DNA from: Bittarella massiliensis (ex Durand et al. 2017)
Lineage (GTDB): Bacteria > Bacillota > Clostridia > Oscillospirales > Ruminococcaceae
NCBI RefSeq assembly: GCF_001486165.1
Contig: NZ_LN908975.1
Location: 616,220 to 680,219, forward strand
Reading direction: 5' to 3'
Length of the DNA stretch: 64,000 nt
In this document: positions 23,619 through 32,534 of the stretch, one piece after another
Position numbering within the stretch: position 1 is the first letter of the stretch
Layout of the letters: the number at the start of each line of letters is the position of its first letter
Made by a program: the position numbers and the translations under genes
The notes under the pieces: generated by a model
Seen by the model: the letters and a program-made list of their open reading frames with translations, nothing else
Database searches by the model: none
What the model was told of the DNA's origin: nothing

Positions 23619-26120
23619 ATGAAACTGTCTTTTTCCATCAACGGCTGGGACGGATACAGCTGGGAGGACTTTGTCCAGACCGCCCTCGAGGTGGGGATGC
23701 AGGGCATCGAACTGCGGGGGGTCCACGGCACCCCCCTCGACGCCCGGGGCGGCCCCTTCCACCCCCACCAGACGGCGGCCACCGCCCGCAGCCTCTTTGA
23801 GAAAAACCTGCAGATCCCCTGTCTGGACGCGGTCTGCGATCTCTCCGACCGGGGCGCCTGCGGGGAAAACCGCCGCGAGATCGCCGCCTGTATGGAGATC
23901 GCCCGCAACCTCTCGGTCCCCTATGTGCGCATCCACGCCACCGGGGAGGGGGAGGGGGCGGCGGAGGCCGCCGCCGACTGCCTGGCCCCCCTGGTCCCCC
24001 TGGCCGAGGAGCGGGGGGTCACCCTGCTGTTGGAGACGGTGGGCGCCTTTTCGGACACCGCCCGGCTGCGGGACGTCCTCAACCGCTTTGCCTCCGACCG
24101 GCTGGCCGCCCTCTGGGACCTGCACCACCCCTACCGGGACCGGGGCGAGAGCCCCGAGACCACCATCCAGAACCTGGGTGCCTACGTCCGCCACGTCCAC
24201 GTCAAGGACTCGGTGGTGGAGGAGGGGGGCCGGGTCCGCTACTGTCTCATCGGCGAGGGGACGCTGCCGGTGGAGGAGATGATGGGGGCCCTGGCCTCCA
24301 TCAACTACGACGGCTACCTCTCCCTGGAGTGGGACCCCCGCTGGATGATGGAGCTCACCGAGATGGAGGTCATCTTCACCCACTTTGTCACCTATATGGA
24401 GCGCTTCGGCAGCCCCTCCCGGGCCCGCCGCCACCTCTACCAAAACGACGCCCACACCGGCCACTACGTCTGGAAGAAGGACAATCTGGTGGACCTGACC
24501 TTCTCCCAGGTGCTCGACCGGATGGTGGAGGAGTTCCCCGACCAGTACGCCTTTGTCTACACCACCCTCGACTACACCCGCACCTACGCCCAGTTCCGGG
24601 ACGACGTGGACCGCTTCTGCCGCGCCCTCATCTCCCTGGGGGTGGGGCCGGGCAGCCACGTGGCCATCTGGGCCACCAACATCCCCCAGTGGTTCATCTC
24701 CTTCTGGGCGGTGACCAAGATCGGGGCGGTGCTGGTGTCGATGAACACCGCCTACAAGAGCCACGAGGCCGAGTACCTGCTGCGCCAGTCGGACACCCAC
24801 ACCCTCATCATGGTGGACGGGTACCGCGACTCCCACTACACCGAGATCGTCCAGCAGCTCTGCCCCGAGCTGGAAAAGACCCGCCCCGGCGAGCCCCTGC
24901 ACGCCCAGCGCCTGCCCTTTTTGCGCAACGTCATCACCGTGGGCTGCAAGCTGCCCGGCTGTCTCACCTGGGAGGAGGCGCTGCAGCGGGCGAGCGCCGT
25001 CCCCCTGCAGGAGGTCTACCGCCTGGCCGCGCGGGTGGACACCGGCGATGTCTGCAACATGCAGTACACCTCCGGCACCACCGGCTTCCCCAAGGGGGTC
25101 ATGCTCACCCACCACAACGTGGTCAACAACGGCAAGTACATCGGCGACCGGATGGACCTCTCCACCGCCGACCGGATGATGATCCAGGTGCCCATGTTCC
25201 ACTGCTTTGGGATGGTGCTGTCCATGACCGCCTCCATGACCCACGGGGCCACCATGTACCCGCTGCCCTACTTCTCCCCCAAGCCGGCCCTCTCCTGTGT
25301 GAACGGGGAGAAGATCACCTGCTTCAACGGGGTGCCCACCATGTTCATCGCCATGATGCAGCACGAGGACTTTGAAAAGACCGACTTCTCCCACATCCGC
25401 ACCGGCATCATGGCCGGCTCCAACTGCCCGGCAGACCTGATGAAGCAGGCCGCCGAGGTGATGAACATGCGCCAGATCGTCAGCGTCTACGGCCAGACCG
25501 AGGCCTCGCCCGGCTGCACCATGTCCAGCTACACCGACTCGCTGGAGGTGCGCACCGAGACGGTGGGCAGCGCCTTTGCCAACGTGGAGTGCCGCATCGT
25601 CGACCCCGAGACCGGGGAGGCGTGCCCCGACGGGGTCACCGGCGAGTTCGTGGCCCGGGGCTACAACATCATGAAGGGCTACTACAAGATGCCCGGCGCC
25701 ACTGCCGCCGCCATCGACGGCGAGGGCTGGCTCCACACCGGCGACCTGGCCTGCCGGGACGGGAGCGGCAACTACCAGATCACCGGCCGCCTCAAGGACA
25801 TGATCATCCGCGGGGGGGAGAACATCTACCCCCGGGAGATCGAGGAGTTCATCTTCACCCACCCCAAGGTGCAGGACGTACAGGTGATCGGGGTGCCCGA
25901 CCCGCGCTACGGCGAGGAGATCATGGCCTGCATCGTCCTCAAGGAGGGGGAGCAGATGGGCGAGGAGGAGATGCGCGGCTTCATCGCCGCGCAGATGGCC
26001 CGCCACAAGGTCCCCCGCTACATCGACTTTGTGGACGGCTTCCCCATGAACGTGGCCGGCAAGATCCTCAAGTACAAGATGAGGGAGGACGCCATCAAAA
26101 AGCTGGGGCTGGAAGGGTAG
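23619..26120 (+). CDS. Fusion: sugar-isomerase-like TIM barrel + AMP-dependent acyl-CoA synthetase
   Basis: 833 residues. Residues ~1-265 are an AP-endonuclease-2/xylose-isomerase-like TIM barrel (MQGIELRGVH, LLETVGAF, LWDLHHPYRDRG, RHVHVKDS, YLSLEWDPR). After a short linker, residues ~285-833 are a complete acyl-CoA synthetase: YTSGTTGFPKGVMLTHHN (P-loop-like A3), YGQTEASPGCT, GWLHTGDLACRD, GRLKDMIIRGGENIYPREIE and the catalytic Lys in NVAGKILKYK. Starts 1 bp after the LeuA-like stop and shares its T-box. The pair suggests a short pathway that isomerises and then activates a small carboxylic acid; the substrate is unknown. Confidence 0.88.
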   Translation: MKLSFSINGWDGYSWEDFVQTALEVGMQGIELRGVHGTPLDARGGPFHPHQTAATARSLFEKNLQIPCLDAVCDLSDRGACGENRREIAACMEIARNLSVPYVRIHATGEGEGAAEAAADCLAPLVPLAEERGVTLLLETVGAFSDTARLRDVLNRFASDRLAALWDLHHPYRDRGESPETTIQNLGAYVRHVHVKDSVVEEGGRVRYCLIGEGTLPVEEMMGALASINYDGYLSLEWDPRWMMELTEMEVIFTHFVTYMERFGSPSRARRHLYQNDAHTGHYVWKKDNLVDLTFSQVLDRMVEEFPDQYAFVYTTLDYTRTYAQFRDDVDRFCRALISLGVGPGSHVAIWATNIPQWFISFWAVTKIGAVLVSMNTAYKSHEAEYLLRQSDTHTLIMVDGYRDSHYTEIVQQLCPELEKTRPGEPLHAQRLPFLRNVITVGCKLPGCLTWEEALQRASAVPLQEVYRLAARVDTGDVCNMQYTSGTTGFPKGVMLTHHNVVNNGKYIGDRMDLSTADRMMIQVPMFHCFGMVLSMTASMTHGATMYPLPYFSPKPALSCVNGEKITCFNGVPTMFIAMMQHEDFEKTDFSHIRTGIMAGSNCPADLMKQAAEVMNMRQIVSVYGQTEASPGCTMSSYTDSLEVRTETVGSAFANVECRIVDPETGEACPDGVTGEFVARGYNIMKGYYKMPGATAAAIDGEGWLHTGDLACRDGSGNYQITGRLKDMIIRGGENIYPREIEEFIFTHPKVQDVQVIGVPDPRYGEEIMACIVLKEGEQMGEEEMRGFIAAQMARHKVPRYIDFVDGFPMNVAGKILKYKMREDAIKKLGLEG

Positions 26121-26135
26121 TTCCCGCCCCACCAA

Positions 26136-26176
26136 AAAAGGGTCCCCGGCCGAACTGGCCGGGGGCCCTTTTTTCC
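26136..26176 (+). terminator. Terminator of the T-box operon
   Basis: 12-base stem with one mismatch (26140-26151 with 26157-26168), T6 after it. Confidence 0.88.
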
Positions 26177-26197
26177 GTCTGCCGGCGGGGGAGGGGG

Positions 26198-26803
26198 CTA
26201 CCCCTCCTCCTTTACCGGCCTGCCTCTAAAGTAGAAGTCCCTGTCCTGGGGGCCGATGGGGCGGAGCACCCGGCAGGGGTTGCCGGCGGCCACCACCCCG
26301 GCGGGCAGGTCCTTGGTGACCACGCTGCCCGAGCCCACCACCGTGTGCTCGCCGATGGTCACCCCGGGGTTGACCACGGTGTTGCCGCCGATCCAGACCC
26401 CGTCGCCGATGGTGATGGGAAAGGCGTACTCCACCCCCTGCCGGCGTAAGCCGGGGTCCACCGGGTGCCCGGCGGCAAAGAGCCCCACGCGGGGGCCGAT
26501 GAGGACGTCCCGCCCGATGGTCACCGCCGCGCAGTCGAGGACGGTGAGCCCGGCGTTGGCGTAAAAGTTCTCCCCCACCCGCAAAAAACAGCCGTAGTCG
26601 CAGTGAAAAGGCGGCTCGATGGCGCAGTGTTCCCCCTGGGCCCCCAGCAGTTCCCGCAGCACCGCCCGGCGGCCGTCGTCGTCCTCTGCGGGCAGGGCGT
26701 TGAAGCGGGCCACCAGCGCCCGCGCCCGCCGGTGCATGGCCGTAAGCTCCGGGTCGTCGGCCCGGTAGAGCCGCCCGGAGAGCATCTTTTCTCTCTCTGT
26801 CAT
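26198..26803 (-). CDS. Maltose/galactoside O-acetyltransferase-like protein
   Basis: 201 residues from ATG 26803 (GGGGGAG upstream). N-terminal Mac domain (MTEREKMLSGRLYRADDPEL) followed by a left-handed beta-helix of hexapeptide repeats, with catalytic His in AAGHPVDP and VWIGGNTVVNPGVTIGEHTV. Transfers acetyl from acetyl-CoA to a sugar hydroxyl; the physiological acceptor is unclear. It starts 14 bp after the pentapeptide-repeat gene, in one transcript. Confidence 0.9.
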   Translation of the reverse strand: MTEREKMLSGRLYRADDPELTAMHRRARALVARFNALPAEDDDGRRAVLRELLGAQGEHCAIEPPFHCDYGCFLRVGENFYANAGLTVLDCAAVTIGRDVLIGPRVGLFAAGHPVDPGLRRQGVEYAFPITIGDGVWIGGNTVVNPGVTIGEHTVVGSGSVVTKDLPAGVVAAGNPCRVLRPIGPQDRDFYFRGRPVKEEG

Positions 26804-26817
26804 CGCGTTTTCTCCCC

Positions 26818-27462
26818 CTAGCGCACCACGCCGCCCAGGGACTCGGCGATCACCACCGCCTGTTCCAGGTCCAGCTTGGTGTTTTTCATCTTGCAGGCGC
26901 GCAGGTCCACCCCGTCGATGCGGGCGCCCCGCAGGTCGCAGTCCTGCAGTTTGGCCCCCTGCAGGTAGCAGAGGGTCAGGTTGCACTCCCGCAGGTCGGC
27001 CCCCTGCAGGTCGCACTCCCGCAGGTCGGCCCGCTCGAAGTTGATCCCCCGCAGGTCCTGGTTGCGAAAGCCCGCCCCCTGCAGGGCGGTGTAGCTGAAG
27101 TTGCCCCCCTGCAGGGCGAGGCCGGACAGGTTGCAGCCCACAAAGCTGCCGCCCATGCACTTGCACTGGGCAAACAGGGCCCCGAAGAGGCCGCACTCCC
27201 GAAACTTGCAGCCGGTGAAGGCGCAGCGGGTAAAGCTGACCCCGTCCAACTGGCAAAACTGAAAGGCGCAGTTTACAAACTGGCAGCGCACCGCCTGCAG
27301 ACAGTCCATCTTGGAGGACTGAAAGGTGCAGTTTTCAAAGGTCAGCCCCTCCAGCGCCAGGTCGGAGAGGTCCTCCTCCCAAAAGGTCTCCCCGACAAAG
27401 TGCTCCTGTGTTGCAGAAAACAACCTTCTCCCCCCTTTTTTCTTGCCCTCCCAGTATGCCAC
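26818..27462 (-). CDS. Pentapeptide-repeat protein
   Basis: 214 residues, GTG start with weak ribosome site. From ~residue 34 to 195 it is a right-handed quadrilateral beta helix of A(D/N)LxX-type repeats, Cys-rich in the first half (FENCTFQSSKMDCLQAVRCQ) and DLRECDLQGADLRECNL in the second. Qnr-type members mimic DNA and protect gyrase from quinolones, but sequence alone does not show that here. Co-transcribed with the acetyltransferase gene. Confidence 0.88.
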   Translation of the reverse strand: MAYWEGKKKGGRRLFSATQEHFVGETFWEEDLSDLALEGLTFENCTFQSSKMDCLQAVRCQFVNCAFQFCQLDGVSFTRCAFTGCKFRECGLFGALFAQCKCMGGSFVGCNLSGLALQGGNFSYTALQGAGFRNQDLRGINFERADLRECDLQGADLRECNLTLCYLQGAKLQDCDLRGARIDGVDLRACKMKNTKLDLEQAVVIAESLGGVVR

Positions 27463-27743
27463 AACCGCCGGGTAAAGGCAACCGGGCCAAATGTGAACGG
27501 CGTTTGGACAAACGGGGAAGCGGGGGCCGCTCTGTCACAAAACGGCAACAATTTGTTTACCCGCTACCGGTATAAATGGGGGCGGGGATGGGGTATTCTA
27601 TAAGCACAGGGAAAACCTGACGACACTCGATATCCTCTCATCTTTTGTTTCATATAACTCCTCTTTTAGAAAAGGCCGCTTGCAGCCCCCACTGCAGGCG
27701 GTTTTTTCTGTGCCCAAAAGGGCGGTCCCCCGGGAGGGAGGGG
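27463..27743. other. Intergenic region without genes
   Basis: Holds the pentapeptide-gene upstream DNA and a terminator for yitT at 27676-27707. TATAAA and TATTCT words at 27572-27600 could start a short plus-strand RNA that would end at the same hairpin, but nothing else supports it. Confidence 0.5.
27676..27707. terminator. Bidirectional hairpin terminator
   Basis: CCGCTTGCAG / CTGCAGGCGG stem; T6 to the right and TTTT to the left (minus strand), serving the yitT gene. Confidence 0.75.
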
Positions 27744-28634
27744 CTACTCCCGCGCCGCCTGGTCGGAGACGGCCGCGGTGTGCCGCTTGCCCATGGAGAA
27801 GCCGCGGCCCCGCACCTCGTTGACCTTGCTGATGACCAAAAAGGCCTCCCCGTCGATCCCCTGCACCAGTTTGTTCAGGGCGGCCAGCTCCCGCTGGGAG
27901 ATCACCGTCATCACCGCCCGGCCGGGGCGGTGGAGGTGGCCCGACACCGTCTCGAGGAAGGTGCAGCCCCGGTCCAGCTTCTCCTGCACCGCCTGGGCCA
28001 CCTCTTCGTAGCGGGGGGTGATGATGGTCACCTGGGTCTGGTTTTTGCCCATCACCATCACCCGGTCCATCACCAAAGAGGTCACCAGCACCACCGCGAT
28101 GCCGTAGAGCACCTGTTCGCTGGTGGAGAAGAACACCTGGGTGAGGAGGATGGCGGTGTCGAAGACGTAGATGAGGGCCGGCACCGACCAGCCGAAGTAC
28201 TTGTTGAGGATCAGCGGGGGGATGTCCATCCCCCCGGTGGAGGAGCCCTCGCGGATGACCAGCCCCATCCCCGCGCCCATGAGGATGCCGGCGTAGAGGG
28301 CGGCCAGCAGGGTGTCCTGGGTCAGATGTTGCAGAACATCCAGCTGCCGGAAGAGGGAGAGAAAGACCGGGTAGAGGAGGGTGGAGAGCAGGGTGGTGAG
28401 GGCGAATTTCTTCCCCAGCACCACCGCGCCGGCGAGGAAGAGCACCCCGTTGGCCACCGCCACCCCGGCGCTCACATCCATTGCGAAAAAATGTTCAAAC
28501 ACCAGGGCGATGCCGGTGACCCCGCCGGAGATCAGCCGGTTTGGCAGCACAAAGGCCGCGATGGCAAAGGTCAAAATGGCGTTGCCCAGCACCACCACCC
28601 CGACGCTGCGGATCTGTTTTGCCGCTTGTTTCAT
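27744..28634 (-). CDS. YitT-family membrane protein
   Basis: Start at ATG 28634, AGGAGG 11 nt upstream, 296 residues. Five or six N-terminal membrane segments (ILTFAIAAFVLPNRLISGGV then TGIALV) with the GGMDIPPLILNKYFG motif, then a cytoplasmic DUF2179 domain (AVMTVISQRELAALNKLVQG; AFLVISKVNEVRGRGF). Function of YitT/DUF161 proteins remains unknown. Monocistronic. Confidence 0.9.
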   Translation of the reverse strand: MKQAAKQIRSVGVVVLGNAILTFAIAAFVLPNRLISGGVTGIALVFEHFFAMDVSAGVAVANGVLFLAGAVVLGKKFALTTLLSTLLYPVFLSLFRQLDVLQHLTQDTLLAALYAGILMGAGMGLVIREGSSTGGMDIPPLILNKYFGWSVPALIYVFDTAILLTQVFFSTSEQVLYGIAVVLVTSLVMDRVMVMGKNQTQVTIITPRYEEVAQAVQEKLDRGCTFLETVSGHLHRPGRAVMTVISQRELAALNKLVQGIDGEAFLVISKVNEVRGRGFSMGKRHTAAVSDQAARE

Positions 28635-28753
28635 CTTTTTGTATCCTCCTGTTCTGCCGCCTCGGTTTGCCGGGGCGGGGTTGGTGCGGGCTGCAAAAGC
28701 CCGCAAAAAAAGAGAACGGCCGCCGCGGTCTCCCGCGGGTCCGTTCTCCTATT

Positions 28754-29161
28754 TTACTCTTCTACGACGGTAGCAGACAAAAGCGCCGGCATGCAGATGG
28801 CCGACTCCCCGACCTTGTTGATGTAGCCGTACTGCTCGCACAGGTGGTCGGGACACTTGGAATCGACGAACTTGACGCCGTTTTCATCCCGCACCAGGGT
28901 GGCCACGTTGGAGGTCTTGGTGGAACCGTCTTCATTGAGGATGGGCTCGCCGTTCTCGTCGAGCTGCTCCATGTTGTTGCCCTTGACGGTGAAGGTGGCC
29001 GGCTCCCCGTTGAGGGGGATCTCCAGGACGTTTTTGTTGTCGTACTCCACCACCACCATCAGCCCCTCGTACTGGCTGGGCTTGAACAGCAGCCCCCCCG
29101 CCGAGGCGATGAGAATGGCGCCCAGCAGGGCCATGGATATGATAAATTGTTTGGACTTCAA
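28754..29161 (-). CDS. NusG domain II-containing exported protein
   Basis: 135 residues from TTG 29161, placed 8 nt after GAGG; a GTG 9 nt further up overlaps the ribosome site. One N-terminal membrane anchor (QFIISMALLGAILIASAGGL), then a NusG-II-like beta domain ending KFVDSKCPDHLCEQYGYINK. The paired Cys in CPDHLC is conserved in these extracytoplasmic proteins of Clostridia. They often sit next to heptaprenyl-synthase-component genes, but none is here. Role unknown. Confidence 0.8.
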   Translation of the reverse strand: MKSKQFIISMALLGAILIASAGGLLFKPSQYEGLMVVVEYDNKNVLEIPLNGEPATFTVKGNNMEQLDENGEPILNEDGSTKTSNVATLVRDENGVKFVDSKCPDHLCEQYGYINKVGESAICMPALLSATVVEE

Positions 29162-29280
29162 AAGGTACACCTCGCTGTTTCAACCGGCGGGGCAGACGCC
29201 CGCGCTCTCCTTACGAGTATACCACAAAATTTTCACTTGGCAAGGGCCGTCCGCTCGCCGCGGCCGGGACAGGTGGAGGA

Positions 29281-29321
29281 AAAAGCGGGAGGGAGCGGCG
29301 CGCGCCGACTCCCTCCCGCTG
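29281..29321 (-). terminator. Terminator of the small-peptide gene
   Basis: AGCGGGAGGGAG...CTCCCTCCCGCT stem (29284-29320); T4 on the minus strand. Confidence 0.82.
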
Positions 29322-29345
29322 GGTCAGGTATGGAAAAATGGGGTG

Positions 29346-29480
29346 CTAGATCCGCAGGTCGCAGGCAGATGTCATCTGGCTGCCGCCAGAATAAAAGCGG
29401 TCAGCCGGCTTATCCCCTGCAATGGCGACCAGCGAGCCGATCACCAACAGCGCTGTGAGCAGACCAATCAACTTTTTCAT
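29346..29480 (-). CDS. Small secreted peptide, 44 residues
   Basis: Too short for most gene finders but well supported. It has a perfect AAAGGAGG Shine-Dalgarno 8 nt before ATG 29480, its own terminator 25 bp after the stop, and its own transcription unit. MKKLIGLLTALLVIGSLVAI is a signal/anchor sequence, followed by a short tail AGDKPADRFYSGGSQMTSAC DLRI with one Cys. Function unknown; a signalling peptide or membrane-modulating peptide is possible. Confidence 0.75.
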   Translation of the reverse strand: MKKLIGLLTALLVIGSLVAIAGDKPADRFYSGGSQMTSACDLRI

Positions 29481-29776
29481 CTTCGCGACCTCCTTTGAAA
29501 CCGGCGGCTGTGCCGCTCGTCTTTTCTTCTGTACTTTCAGTATACTACATCGCCGCGGAAATAAAACTACTGGCCGCTTACAATCAAGTGAAGAATTGGT
29601 TACAACAGATTACAAAATGGAAACAAAGGTTTCAAAAGAACTACAAACGGCGCTGCCAAGCGAAAAGGAGGAGGGGCGCCCCTCTTTTGCCCCCTTTTCA
29701 GGGGGAACCGCGGCGGGCGGATGTGAATAGACTACGGGCAGGGAGTGAACCCCAATCTTTGAAAAAGGTGATTGCT

Positions 29777-31600
29777 ATGATTCCGTTTTTCCAGAGACCT
29801 GCGCTGGCCTATGCCCTGGCCGGAGAGAGTTCCGTCCGCCACCCGGGGCAGGGCGGGAAGATGCGCTCACTCTTGTTGAGCGTGTACGATGAGATCAAGA
29901 GCTTTGGCGACCGGGACCGCTTCTACAAGCGGGCTGCCGACAAGGAGCTCGACGACATTTTGAAAGAGGCGGACCGCCCTGCCGACGAGGCCGGGTTCGA
30001 CCGCTACTACTCGGCCCGGGAACTGGAGCCGGAAGCCCCGCAGGCGAAGGAGGCGGAGTCTGCCCAACCCGCTCCGGGAGGGGAAGCCGAGGCCCCGGAG
30101 GCCGTTCCCGCGGCCTCTTCCTGCGGCTGCGGCTGTGGGTGCGGCTGCCCCACCGGCGGAGAGACGGGCGGCACCGGCGGAGAGACCGGCGGCGACTGCC
30201 TGGATGAAAACGGGTACTGCCACGGCTACTGGGACGCAAACGGCGTCTGCCACTGCGGCGACGAGACCGGCGGCACCGGTGGCGAAACCGGCGGCGAGAC
30301 AGGTGGGACCGGCGGGGAGACCGGCGGCAACTGCCTGGATGAAAACGGGTACTGCAACGGCTATTGGGACGCAAACGGCGTCTGCCACTGCAGCGACGAG
30401 ACCGGTGGCACCGGCGGCGAAACCGGCTGCGAGACAGGTGGGACCGGCGGGGAGACCGGCGGGGACTGCCTGGATGAAAATGGGTACTGCCACGGCTACT
30501 GGGACGCAAACGGCGTCTGCCACTGCAGTGACGAGACCGGCGGCACCGGCGGCGAGACGGGTGGGACCGGCGGGGAGACCGGCGGCGACTGCCTGGACGA
30601 AAACGGGTACTGCCACGGCTACTGGGATGAAAACGGCGTCTGCCACTGCAGCGATGAGACCGGCGGCACTGGGGGAGAAACCGGTGGCAGCGGCTGTGAG
30701 AGCGGCTGTACCTGCGATGAGTGCTGCGATTGCAGCCAGTACTGCGACTGCGCCTCCTTCTGCCGCTGCAGCGGCCAGGCCGGCGGTGAGAATGCCGGCT
30801 GCGGTTGTGGCTGTGGCTGTGGGTGCAGCGGCGGTCAGCCCAGCGGGTGTTCCGACTGCGACTGCGAACAGCACTGCCTGTGCAGCGAGTACTGTGACTG
30901 CGACGCCCTCTGCTGTGGCGACGACGCCACCGGCTGTGACACCGGCGCCACCGGCGGGGAGACCGGCTGCGGTTGCGGGTGTGTCTGCACCTGTACCTGC
31001 GGCTGCACCGGCAGTACCGGCGGAACGGGCGGCAATACCGGCGGCACCGGCTGCGGCTGTGGCTGTGGCGGCGACACCGGCTGCACCAGCTGCTGCCCCC
31101 ACTGCGACGAGGGGTGCGGAAATGAGACCGGCTGCGGCTGTGATGCCGGCGGCGAACCGGGCAATGCCTACAACGGCTGCGGCCGCAGCGAGGGCGGCGG
31201 CTGTGTCGGCGCCGGCGGGTACAGCGGCGGCACCGACGGGGACTCGGTGGAGACCAGCATCACCAGCGGCTGCCTCTGTCACGGCGAAGCGGGCGAAGAC
31301 GGGCCCTATGTCTGCGGCGCCTGCTGCGATTGCAGCTACATCTGCTACCCCCGCATCTACTGTGACGAGCGGGACTGCTCCTACAACTTAAATGGGCGCT
31401 GTGGAAAGCACCTCCCCTGCGAGGACAACACCTTTGAGGACAACAGCTTCCGCCCCCACTGCGGCTGCGCCAAGACCGAGGAGGACCGCCCCATTTCGCA
31501 GCCCCCCATCCCCCAGGCGCGCCCCGACAACCCCCGCCCCCTGGACCCGGCCACCGAGCGCTTCTACCGCAACGAGCGCAAGCGGATCATGGGGGAGTAA
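29777..31600 (+). CDS. Cys/Gly-rich repeat protein with C-terminal DUF1540-like domain
   Basis: 607 residues from ATG 29777 behind AAAGGTG; no signal peptide. Residues ~1-100 form an ordinary charged helical domain. Then come Cys/Gly tracts (CGCGCGCGCPTGGETGG), four copies of a module DCLDENGYCHGYWDANGVCHC separated by GGETGGT linkers, further CxC clusters (CDCEQHCLCSEYCDCDALCC) and a C-terminal CDERDCSYNLNGRCGKHLPC segment like DUF1540. Cysteine content is extreme. Plausible roles are a metal-binding or disulfide-cross-linked spore-coat or surface-layer protein. The repeats are long enough to recombine, so allele length should vary. Confidence 0.8.
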   Translation: MIPFFQRPALAYALAGESSVRHPGQGGKMRSLLLSVYDEIKSFGDRDRFYKRAADKELDDILKEADRPADEAGFDRYYSARELEPEAPQAKEAESAQPAPGGEAEAPEAVPAASSCGCGCGCGCPTGGETGGTGGETGGDCLDENGYCHGYWDANGVCHCGDETGGTGGETGGETGGTGGETGGNCLDENGYCNGYWDANGVCHCSDETGGTGGETGCETGGTGGETGGDCLDENGYCHGYWDANGVCHCSDETGGTGGETGGTGGETGGDCLDENGYCHGYWDENGVCHCSDETGGTGGETGGSGCESGCTCDECCDCSQYCDCASFCRCSGQAGGENAGCGCGCGCGCSGGQPSGCSDCDCEQHCLCSEYCDCDALCCGDDATGCDTGATGGETGCGCGCVCTCTCGCTGSTGGTGGNTGGTGCGCGCGGDTGCTSCCPHCDEGCGNETGCGCDAGGEPGNAYNGCGRSEGGGCVGAGGYSGGTDGDSVETSITSGCLCHGEAGEDGPYVCGACCDCSYICYPRIYCDERDCSYNLNGRCGKHLPCEDNTFEDNSFRPHCGCAKTEEDRPISQPPIPQARPDNPRPLDPATERFYRNERKRIMGE

Positions 31601-31624
31601 ACACCCCTATACTCTGTCTCCGAA

Positions 31625-31667
31625 AGCAAGCCGTCCCTGGCCAACCAAAGGCTGGGGACGGCTTGCT
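31625..31667 (+). terminator. Hairpin after the Cys-rich gene
   Basis: 13-bp stem AGCAAGCCGTCCC with its complement; weak T-tract. Confidence 0.6.
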
Positions 31668-31795
31668 GTTGGAGCGGTGTCGGCCCTTGGGCGGGCGCGG
31701 AAAACAGTTGCCCTTCTCTCTCTGAACAGGTATACTCAAGAAAAGGGGAGACGCGCCTCCGGGCCGTCACCCCCGATACAGAGGAGGAGATGTGA

Positions 31796-32479
31796 ATGCA
31801 GTATAAAATCGTAGGGGAGCCCCTGCCGGTGGTGGTCTGTGACCTGCAGCCGGGGGAGACCATGATCACCGAGCGGGGCTCCATGAGCTGGATGAGCCCC
31901 AACATGAAGATGGAGACCACCTCCGGCGGCGGGCTGGGCAAGGCCTTTGGGCGGATGTTTGCCGGCGAGGCCATGTTTCAAAACCGCTACACCGCCCAGG
32001 GCGGCGCGGGGATGATCGCCTTTGCCTCCAGCTTCCCCGGTTCCATCCGCGCGGTGCCGATCACCCCGGGCAACAGCATGATCGTGCAGAAGTCCGGCTT
32101 TCTGGCCTCTGAGTCGGGGGTGGAGCTGTCGGTGCACTTCAAGAAAAAGCTGGGCGCCGGCTTCTTCGGCGGAGAGGGCTTTATCATGCAGAAACTCTCC
32201 GGCTCCGGCATGGCCTTTGTGGAGATCGACGGCTACGCGGTGGAGTACGAGCTGGGGCCCGGCCAGTCCATTGTCGTGGACACCGGCAACCTGGCCATGA
32301 TGAGCGAGACCTGCTCGCTGGACATCCAGTCGGTCAAGGGGGTCAAAAACGTCCTCTTTGGCGGGGAGGGGCTCTTCAACACCGTCATCACCGGGCCGGG
32401 CAAGGTCACCCTGCAGACCATGCCGGTCAGCGGGTTTGCCGGCGCTCTGGCGCCCTTTATGAGCAGCAACAGCCAGTGA
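31796..32479 (+). CDS. TIGR00266 / AIM24-family protein
   Basis: 227 residues, ATG after GAGGAGG. Beta-rich AIM24-like fold: LQPGETMITERGSMSWMSPN, GGAGMIAFASSFPGSIRAVP, LGPGQSIVVDTGNLAMMSET and the terminal GLFNTVITGPGKVTLQTMPV. Widespread, cytosolic, function unknown (the yeast relative is a mitochondrial inner-membrane factor). Monocistronic with a strong terminator. Confidence 0.92.
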   Translation: MQYKIVGEPLPVVVCDLQPGETMITERGSMSWMSPNMKMETTSGGGLGKAFGRMFAGEAMFQNRYTAQGGAGMIAFASSFPGSIRAVPITPGNSMIVQKSGFLASESGVELSVHFKKKLGAGFFGGEGFIMQKLSGSGMAFVEIDGYAVEYELGPGQSIVVDTGNLAMMSETCSLDIQSVKGVKNVLFGGEGLFNTVITGPGKVTLQTMPVSGFAGALAPFMSSNSQ

Positions 32480-32492
32480 GAGACAAAAAATG

Positions 32493-32534
32493 AAAAGGGA
32501 CCTGCCGGGTTCGCTCCGGCGGGCCCCTTTTTTT
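32493..32534 (+). terminator. Terminator after the AIM24-family gene
   Basis: AAAGGG.CCTGCCGG stem with its complement, then T7. Confidence 0.9.

Noticed and set aside
29867..31282. 471-codon Ala-rich minus-strand frame opposite the Cys-rich gene
   Set aside because: Mirror of the Gly/Cys codons on the other strand; no start signal and meaningless Ala/Thr/Val composition.
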